DNA from: Spirochaetota bacterium
Lineage (GTDB): Bacteria > Spirochaetota > Brevinematia > DTOW01
Length of the DNA: 18,896 bases
NCBI GenBank assembly: GCA_028276145.1
Contig: JAPYWX010000009.1
Span: 1-18,896, forward strand
Direction: 5' to 3'
Translations under genes and position numbers: made by a program
Notes under the pieces: generated by a model
Database searches by the model: none
Told to the model about the DNA's origin: nothing
Seen by the model: only the letters and a program-made list of their open reading frames with translations
Part shown: piece after piece, positions 13,711 to 18,896 of the stretch
Layout: each line of letters opens with the position of its first letter
Position numbering within the stretch: the first letter of the stretch is position 1

Positions 13711-14061
13711 GTGCCTTAGGCACAAAGTACCTTAGGCACAAGTGCTTTAAGCACACGGTGCTTTAAGCACCTAATTAAGAAGGTGCTACTAAGCCCCCAC
13801 CCTTTTCTAAATGTTTGGATACTATGCATCCCAACACCCCGTACATTTTTTCTATGATAAAGAATGCTTTAAGCACAATTTTCTGTTAATCACTTAATTA
13901 AAAAGGTGCTGTTAAGCGCAAAGTGCTATTAAGCACCCAGCCACTCTAATTAATTGTAGAGAAGCATCGCCTCTTAGAGACTTAGCCTCTTTACACTCTC
14001 CAGAAGTGCTTAAGGCACTTAATTGAGAAAGTGCTATTAAGCACAAAGTGCTATGAAGCAC
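13711..14061. repeat. Palindrome array 2 (eleven GTGC...GCAC units)
   Basis: Unit starts: 13711, 13727, 13742, 13758, 13783, 13864, 13906, 13923, 14006, 14031, 14048. Forms include GTGCCTTAGGCAC, GTGCTTTAAGCAC, GTGCTATTAAGCAC and GTGCTATGAAGCAC. Neighbouring units are 15-17 bp apart with 2-4 bp A-rich spacers, or separated by a TAATTAA-type linker of about 12 bp (13771-13782, 14019-14030; similar sequence at 13894-13905). The T:A pair next to the GTGC core changes to C:G in the GTGCC...GGCAC units, keeping pairing. Inserted among the units are a TTGGAT...GCATCC hairpin (13815-13832) and a double AGAGGC-type hairpin (13956-13991) on the minus strand. There is no coding capacity. Confidence 0.85.
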
Positions 14062-14069
14062 AAAAACTG

Positions 14070-14098
14070 TTGATTTTCAAAAAGTGATTTTTGATAAT
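14070..14098 (+). promoter_or_regulatory. Promoter of the binding protein-phosphatase-receptor operon
   Basis: TTGATT (14070-14075), 17-bp spacer, GATAAT (14093-14098). It begins 9 bp after the last palindrome of array 2 and predicts a start near 14105, upstream of the AGAAGGTGG ribosome site. Confidence 0.65.
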
Positions 14099-14122
14099 TT
14101 AATAAAGTTAGAAGGTGGCTAT

Positions 14123-14854
14123 ATGGTGAAGAAAGTTGTGTTAGTTGCTTTTGCGATATTTATTGCTGTTTCTGGAATATTTGCTCAAACTGTAGTTTAC
14201 TATGATCCTGATGGTAATATAAGGAGAATATTTGATATAAATGCTCAAGGTAATAAAGTTTTTGGTGCAATTGGAATTAAGTTTATTGCTGCTGCTGATG
14301 AAAAATCTTTCAGAGCTGCGATGGACCTTAAACCTGATTTCGTTATAATCAACTCTTTGGTCTATCTAAGAGAAAGAGAAGCTTTTTCGTTAGAACCTAT
14401 TGGCATACTTGTAAGAAAAGGAAAGTATGTTTATCAAAAGAAAATAGTTTCGTTTTTGTACAGTGACCTGGATTCACTTAATGGTAAAGTTATTTCATCT
14501 TCGCTTGAAGAAGCTGTTTACACGATTGGTGGAGGTATAAGGTTTAGGTTGCTAAAGGTGCCTAAAGATTTGGATGCTCTACTCGCTGTTAAGTTTAGGC
14601 AGGCGGATGGTGCTATGGTTTCAGAAGATAGCTTAGAAATCTTTAAAGCCATAGATCCTACAAGTTTCCAAAATTTAAAATTTGTTTTCTCGACGAAAGG
14701 TATATATAATCCCGTTGTTTGCATAACTAGGTGGGGAAATGAAAAAGATAAAGGAAAAGTACTGAATGTTTTGTCTACTGCTAAGGAACTTTTGACTATA
14801 ATGGGCTTTGATAGTGTATTTGATGATGAGAAAATTTTGTCAAAACTTAGATGA
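14123..14854 (+). CDS. PhnD-like periplasmic substrate-binding protein
   Basis: The product has 243 residues and a signal peptide (MVKKVVLVAFAIFIAVSGIF then AQ). The mature part looks like a type 2 periplasmic binding protein of the PhnD-like phosphate/phosphonate group. A first lobe has DLKPDFVIINSLVYL and PIGILVRKGKYVYQKKIV. The hinge region DLDSLNGKVISSSLEEAVYT matches the usual L-x-G-K pattern. DALLAVKFRQADGAMVSED follows. Ligand is unknown. ATG 14123 is preferred over the in-frame upstream start at 14084, because that one lies inside the promoter. There is no ABC permease or ATPase in the operon, so a sensing role is more likely than transport. The next gene starts 10 nt after its stop. 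Confidence 0.7.
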   Translation: MVKKVVLVAFAIFIAVSGIFAQTVVYYDPDGNIRRIFDINAQGNKVFGAIGIKFIAAADEKSFRAAMDLKPDFVIINSLVYLREREAFSLEPIGILVRKGKYVYQKKIVSFLYSDLDSLNGKVISSSLEEAVYTIGGGIRFRLLKVPKDLDALLAVKFRQADGAMVSEDSLEIFKAIDPTSFQNLKFVFSTKGIYNPVVCITRWGNEKDKGKVLNVLSTAKELLTIMGFDSVFDDEKILSKLR

Positions 14855-14864
14855 GGGGGATGGT

Positions 14865-15824
14865 ATGAAGAAGTATATTTTTATTTTATTGGTTCTTTTG
14901 AGTATATCAACTTATGGTTTTGCTCAAAGTTTTGAGGATTTTCAGAAGTATTCTTTCCCTAACAATGGAAAGAAAAATATATTGATTCTTATTTCAGATG
15001 AGATACCTAGCTTCAATGATGTTAAGAATGAATTTATTAATTCAGTACAGGGGGATTACAATTATTTTGTAGTTAATTTCAAAGGGGATAGAAAGTATTT
15101 AGGTGAAGTTGCTAGTGCAGTATTGTCAAAAAAAGTAGACCTTGTTGTTACCATTGGTAGTATGGCCTTGGAGGCTGTAGTGGGGAAGGTTAATGCTCCT
15201 ATAGTTTTTAGTATGGTCATTGACTATAAAAAGTTTGGTATTGATAAGTACAAAAATGTAGCTGGTGTGTCTGTTGTTTTGCCTTCGGAATCTGTTTTTT
15301 ACAATTTGAAGGCACTTATTCCAAATGTGTCAAAAGTTGGGGTTATATGTAGTGAAAAGTACTACAAAGAATTTTTAGAAGGTGACGTAGCCACCTTGAG
15401 AGGTATAGGAATAGAGTTAAAGCAATATGTAGTGTCGTCACCAAGTGAATTTAAAAAAGCCTTCTATTCAGCTAGTAAGGAAAGTGATTTAATTTGGATG
15501 GTTCCTGATACCATGGTTTTGGATAAAGAAAATATTTCATTCTTTTTGCAAGAGTCTTTGAAGAGTTATATACCTAATGTTGTTTTTTCTGAGAATTTCG
15601 TTATAGCTGGAGGATTTTTTAGTGTATCGCTCAGTTACCCTAGTATAGGTTCTCAGTTGGGCATAATGGTCAGAAAGATTTTAGAAGATAAAGAAATGCC
15701 ATCAAATATAGGGATTGTGCCACCGGTTGGTACATATACGGCTATAAACAAAAAATACCTTGGTAAAATGAAGTTTGGCGTTAATGAATTCATGCTTGGT
15801 TCAATTGATAAAGTAATTGAATAA
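14865..15824 (+). CDS. ABC substrate-binding family protein (PF04392-like)
   Basis: The product has 319 residues and a signal peptide (MKKYIFILLVLLSISTYGFA then Q). It resembles the PF04392 ABC substrate-binding family. An Rossmann-like first lobe has KNILILISDEIPSFNDVKNE and KKVDLVVTIGSMALEAVVGK, then NAPIVFSMVIDY. The hinge and second lobe have NVSKVGVICSEKYYKEFLEG, SDLIWMVPDTMVLDKENISF and PNVVFSENFVIAGGFFSVSL. Members often occur without their own permease beside sensor proteins. GAGGGGGA lies before ATG 14865; an in-frame start at 14808 would overlap the previous gene and remove the signal peptide from the N-terminus. It probably binds a small ligand in the periplasm and may report to the membrane phosphatase encoded next. 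Confidence 0.75.
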   Translation: MKKYIFILLVLLSISTYGFAQSFEDFQKYSFPNNGKKNILILISDEIPSFNDVKNEFINSVQGDYNYFVVNFKGDRKYLGEVASAVLSKKVDLVVTIGSMALEAVVGKVNAPIVFSMVIDYKKFGIDKYKNVAGVSVVLPSESVFYNLKALIPNVSKVGVICSEKYYKEFLEGDVATLRGIGIELKQYVVSSPSEFKKAFYSASKESDLIWMVPDTMVLDKENISFFLQESLKSYIPNVVFSENFVIAGGFFSVSLSYPSIGSQLGIMVRKILEDKEMPSNIGIVPPVGTYTAINKKYLGKMKFGVNEFMLGSIDKVIE

Positions 15825-15843
15825 TTAACAAAAGGGGGAAAAT

Positions 15844-17439
15844 ATGTTTGAAAACATGAATATAAGGACTAAACTAGTTTTGGTTATATCTTCAATAGTT
15901 GTAGTTATAACGGCAGTTATAAGTGTTGTTTTTATATACAGATCTTCTTCGGAGATGAAGGCTTCGCTCATAAAAAAAGGCGTTCTTTTGGCAAAAAGTA
16001 TAGGTAGTCTTTCGGCTAACTATATTGCTGGTTTTCAGTTCTTCGAAGTTCAGAGAGCTATAGAGGATAGCGTAGTCAACGATAAGGAAATTGTTTATGG
16101 TGTACTTGAGGATAATAAAGGTGAAAGGATATTGGCAAAGGATGAGATACTTGAGATGAGTGGAGGTAAAGAGGTTAAGTATAAAGTTGTTTCTTTGATC
16201 GACCCAAATTCTTATGGTATAACTGAAAAGGGGATAAAGATAAGAGAGGTAAATTATGGTAATGAAGATGTTATAGAAATCTTAATGGCCATAGAAATTT
16301 CGCCTGAAGTCAATTACTTTCTGAAGTTAGGATTTACTACTAAGTACTTGGTGCAGAGCGTTGTTAGTAATATTCTTATATCTGTTCTTGTGGTTATTTT
16401 GTTCATTATATTGGGGATGATATTTACTTTGTTTTTTGCTAGAAGTTTTTCTAGACCCATACTTCAGCTTAAAGATGCTGCTATAGAGTTTGGTAAGAAG
16501 AACTTTGATTATCAAATAAAAATAAGTAGTAAGGATGAGATAGGAATATTAGCACAGACATTTGATGAGATGAGAAGAAGTATAAAAGAGTATAGTGAAC
16601 ACTTGGAGGAGTTAGTTAGGCAGAGAACAAAGGAGTTAGAAGAGGCTTATGAGAAACTTAAAGAAAAAGATAGGATAATACAGATGGAGTTAGATTTCGC
16701 TAGTAGGATACAGAAAGGAATAATGCCCAACAGTGGTTACAAGTGGAGAGATTATACAATAATAGGTTTTTCACAGCCCATGGAAAAGATAGGTGGTGAC
16801 TTCTTTGACATTTTCCCCATACCTGGTAATAAGCTATTGTTCTATGTAGCCGATGTTTCTGGACACGGTATACCTGCGGCTTTGATAACAACAATGCTAA
16901 AAATCTCGGTATTAAACATAGCATTTGAGACACAGGAACCTCATGAGATAGTTGAGAGTTTGAATAAGAGACTTAGAATAATAAACTCTGATGTGTCTTC
17001 TCAGTTTATGGCAAACTACCTTACCATATTTTTAGGAGTTTTAGAAAAGGAAAGTACAATGAGCTATTCAATAGGGGGACATCATTTACCAATTCTTTAT
17101 AGAAGTGCAACCGAAACTTTTGAAACTATAAAAGAAACAGAAGGTTCAATAGTTGGTATACTTGATGATAATCTCTATATAGCAAGTACCGAGAGTTTTG
17201 AGTTAATGGAAGGAGATAGGTTAATAGTTTATACAGATGGTATAGTTGAGAGGAGAAATCTGAAAGGTGAAGAGTTAGGGCTTGAGAGGTTCAAAGAGAT
17301 GGTTTTAGAAGGGCATAGGCAAGGATTTAGCGGAAAAAGGTTCTTAAGTTTCTTGCTAAGTAAAATAGAAGATTTTGCTGAAGGTGTGCCACCTAAAGAT
17401 GATTATACTTTGTTAGTTATTGAGAAAAAAATATCTTAA
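15844..17439 (+). CDS. Membrane sensor with HAMP and SpoIIE/RsbU-type PP2C phosphatase domain
   Basis: The protein has 531 residues. A first transmembrane helix (about 10-31) leads to a periplasmic sensor region (about 32-175), then a second helix (about 176-198, ILISVLVVILFIILGMIF). A HAMP domain follows (about 199-250, SRPILQLKDAAIEFG...DEIGILAQTFDEM), then a coiled coil (about 250-290). The rest is a PP2C-type domain. Metal-binding and core motifs are present: G-G-D319-F-F-D322, A-D337-V-S-G-H-G, GGHHLPILYR, Y-T-D465-G and K-D519-D520-Y. It should dephosphorylate a serine or threonine on a STAS-domain protein in the cytoplasm, controlled by a periplasmic signal. The STAS protein at 3784-4110 is a candidate target. 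AAAGGGGG lies before the ATG. It is cotranscribed with two binding proteins and a TonB-dependent receptor. Confidence 0.92.
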   Translation: MFENMNIRTKLVLVISSIVVVITAVISVVFIYRSSSEMKASLIKKGVLLAKSIGSLSANYIAGFQFFEVQRAIEDSVVNDKEIVYGVLEDNKGERILAKDEILEMSGGKEVKYKVVSLIDPNSYGITEKGIKIREVNYGNEDVIEILMAIEISPEVNYFLKLGFTTKYLVQSVVSNILISVLVVILFIILGMIFTLFFARSFSRPILQLKDAAIEFGKKNFDYQIKISSKDEIGILAQTFDEMRRSIKEYSEHLEELVRQRTKELEEAYEKLKEKDRIIQMELDFASRIQKGIMPNSGYKWRDYTIIGFSQPMEKIGGDFFDIFPIPGNKLLFYVADVSGHGIPAALITTMLKISVLNIAFETQEPHEIVESLNKRLRIINSDVSSQFMANYLTIFLGVLEKESTMSYSIGGHHLPILYRSATETFETIKETEGSIVGILDDNLYIASTESFELMEGDRLIVYTDGIVERRNLKGEELGLERFKEMVLEGHRQGFSGKRFLSFLLSKIEDFAEGVPPKDDYTLLVIEKKIS

Positions 17440-17450
17440 AGGAGGTGTGT

Positions 17451-18896
17451 ATGTATAGATTAAGCTTGATAATTTTGCTAATAACAATTTTGCTAGTACC
17501 TCTTGGATTTGCGCAGATAACTGAGGAAGAGTTCTTCAAGATTGAGCAAAGCATAGTAGTAGCTGCTACTAAAAATGTTCAAACTGTTTCTGAGGCACCT
17601 GCTACGGTGTATACTTATGACGACAGACAGCTCAAGATTTTGGGAATGACAGAGTTAGGTGATTTGCTTAGGTATGTTCCAGGCGTAGATATCTACGATC
17701 CTGAATTCTTCCTCTTTGGTGGTCAGAGGGGTTTCATCGGGGCATTTGATACCACTATAGTGCTTCTTGATGGCCTTGAGATGAATAACAATATCGCCGG
17801 TGAATCTTTCATAAGTCACAATTACCCTCTCTTCTTTATCAAAAGGGTAGAGGTTATACAGGGGCCAGCATCTGCTCTTTATGGTGCTAATGCTGTTGGC
17901 GGTATAATCAACTTGGTTACCTACAACGAAAACGAAATAAACGGATTGAGAGCTGGTGTTAAGTTCGGTTCCTATAACACTATAGTTCCTTCTGTGCTAT
18001 TGGGTGGTTCTATAGGTAACTTCAAGTACAAGATTTTCGGTAGAGTTTTACTGACGGATGGTCCAAACTTCTATGATAAGGTAAAGGAATACTATATTTA
18101 CGCTCCACAAATTCAGAATACCAATAGAAGACCTGACTACACAATGTGGGATTATGATGACACGGGGTATGATAGGTATCTTTACGCAAAGTTGAGTTAT
18201 GGCCCATTCTATCTTGGAGCTATTTATAATTATCAGATTGATGGTAGGGGTGTTCAAGATGTTCAGTGGATATACACAGGTGATCTTGATGGGAGAGACC
18301 AGAGAATAGCATTTTTAGGCTTTGAAGATTACCTAATACCTTCCAAACTCAATCTAAAGGTAGAAGCTAGATTCTATCAAGACTATCTATGGGGTAATCA
18401 TACCCAGGTACCTGAAATATATTCAGTTGATTCCAATGGTAATGCTACAACAAATATAGTAACAAATATCTCTAGAGCTGATATAGAGTTGTGGAGAGGG
18501 TTTTATTCTAACCTGAAGTCTCCAGGTTCAAGGAAGTATCAATTTGAAGCACAGTTAAAATACTTCTTCTCTGAAAAGAACAGAATAACAGCCGGTGTAT
18601 TCTTTGATAGGCTGGATGGAATTTCTGCCTCCTGGAATAGGATTGATTGGTCTACCATAGTTAGTGGTCCTGTTTCTGCTACGAACATAGTTGAGCACCC
18701 AGAAGTAACTACCAATAATGAGTCTTCTTGGACGAAGTTTAGCGCTTATGCACAATGGGAGCTACCATTATTTAATGATTTACTCTTACTCACTTTAGGT
18801 GGTAGGGTTGACAATTACATAGTACAGACAAATAATCAAGGATTTGATATAAAAACAGAAATTAACCCAAGAAGTGGAGTAGTTTTTAAGATTTCT
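17451..18896 (+). CDS. TonB-dependent outer-membrane receptor (N-terminal 482 residues)
   Basis: The frame is open from ATG 17451 to the window edge with no stop. A signal peptide (MYRLSLIILLITILLVPLGF then AQ) is followed by a TonB-box-like stretch (QSIVVAATKN). The plug domain spans about residues 40-165: TVSEAPATVYTYDDRQLKIL, then ELGDLLRYVPGVDIYD, TIVLLDGLEMNNN and VEVIQGPASALYGANAVGG. The rest is beta-barrel with alternating aromatic strands and extracellular loops (for example around WDYDDTGYDRY). Such receptors import scarce ligands using TonB and the proton motive force; some also signal. Ligand unknown. AAAGGAGG overlaps the stop of the phosphatase gene, giving tight coupling. The C-terminal part of the barrel is outside the window. 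Confidence 0.93.
   Translation, partial: MYRLSLIILLITILLVPLGFAQITEEEFFKIEQSIVVAATKNVQTVSEAPATVYTYDDRQLKILGMTELGDLLRYVPGVDIYDPEFFLFGGQRGFIGAFDTTIVLLDGLEMNNNIAGESFISHNYPLFFIKRVEVIQGPASALYGANAVGGIINLVTYNENEINGLRAGVKFGSYNTIVPSVLLGGSIGNFKYKIFGRVLLTDGPNFYDKVKEYYIYAPQIQNTNRRPDYTMWDYDDTGYDRYLYAKLSYGPFYLGAIYNYQIDGRGVQDVQWIYTGDLDGRDQRIAFLGFEDYLIPSKLNLKVEARFYQDYLWGNHTQVPEIYSVDSNGNATTNIVTNISRADIELWRGFYSNLKSPGSRKYQFEAQLKYFFSEKNRITAGVFFDRLDGISASWNRIDWSTIVSGPVSATNIVEHPEVTTNNESSWTKFSAYAQWELPLFNDLLLLTLGGRVDNYIVQTNNQGFDIKTEINPRSGVVFKIS

Noticed and set aside
13711..14061. DNA-uptake sequences (AAGTGCGGT type)
   Set aside because: Only the GTGC core is similar; the units are palindromes lacking the conserved GGT, and no competence genes are near apart from a possible PilQ-like secretin.
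14084..14122. Upstream start of the PhnD-like protein at 14084
   Set aside because: It lies within the promoter and would put 13 residues before an otherwise ordinary signal peptide.
18022..18755. Minus-strand ORFs inside the TonB-dependent receptor
   Set aside because: They are antisense to a clear coding frame, have low-complexity or implausible composition, and lack ribosome sites.

Overview
The window is AT-rich DNA from a bacterium with two membranes: it encodes a secretin, a TonB-dependent receptor, a lipoprotein and several proteins with signal peptides. Arginine is written almost only as AGA/AGG and isoleucine often as ATA, and carbon metabolism is ferredoxin-linked. This fits an anaerobic, probably thermophilic organism. 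I cannot name the phylum; a spirochaete-like or other deep-branching diderm lineage is possible but unproven.

Layout. 1-81 (-) is the start of a possible redox protein, divergent from a three-gene 2-oxoacid:ferredoxin oxidoreductase operon (213-2340, ferredoxin, alpha and thiamine-diphosphate beta subunits, no gamma subunit visible). A 160-bp MITE-like element with a 9-bp target duplication follows (2414-2573). Next are purC (-), a STAS-domain protein (+), and a secretin (-) whose signal peptide and body are in different frames, joined at an A7 slippery run. A 600-bp gene-free stretch with short GTGC...GCAC palindromes separates the secretin from pyrG (-). Divergent from pyrG is a secreted multidomain GH13 enzyme (+) with a strong terminator. 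Then come an HU-family protein (-), a small exported protein (+), and two LPP20-like envelope proteins (-). A second, larger palindrome array (13711-14061) lies between the lipoprotein and a rightward four-gene operon: a PhnD-like binding protein, a PF04392-like binding protein, a membrane-bound SpoIIE/RsbU-type PP2C phosphatase, and a TonB-dependent receptor cut by the window edge.

The most interesting items are: (i) two intergenic arrays totalling 17 short palindromes, which show compensatory base changes both inside the units and across the linkers, so alternative pairing looks possible; (ii) the last operon, which looks like an envelope signalling pathway (outer-membrane receptor, two binding proteins, transmembrane phosphatase) with no ABC permease or ATPase; (iii) the secretin frame break at a canonical A_AAA_AAA heptamer; and (iv) the MITE-like element standing where the missing gamma-subunit gene would be expected. 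No tRNA, rRNA or CRISPR array was recognised.
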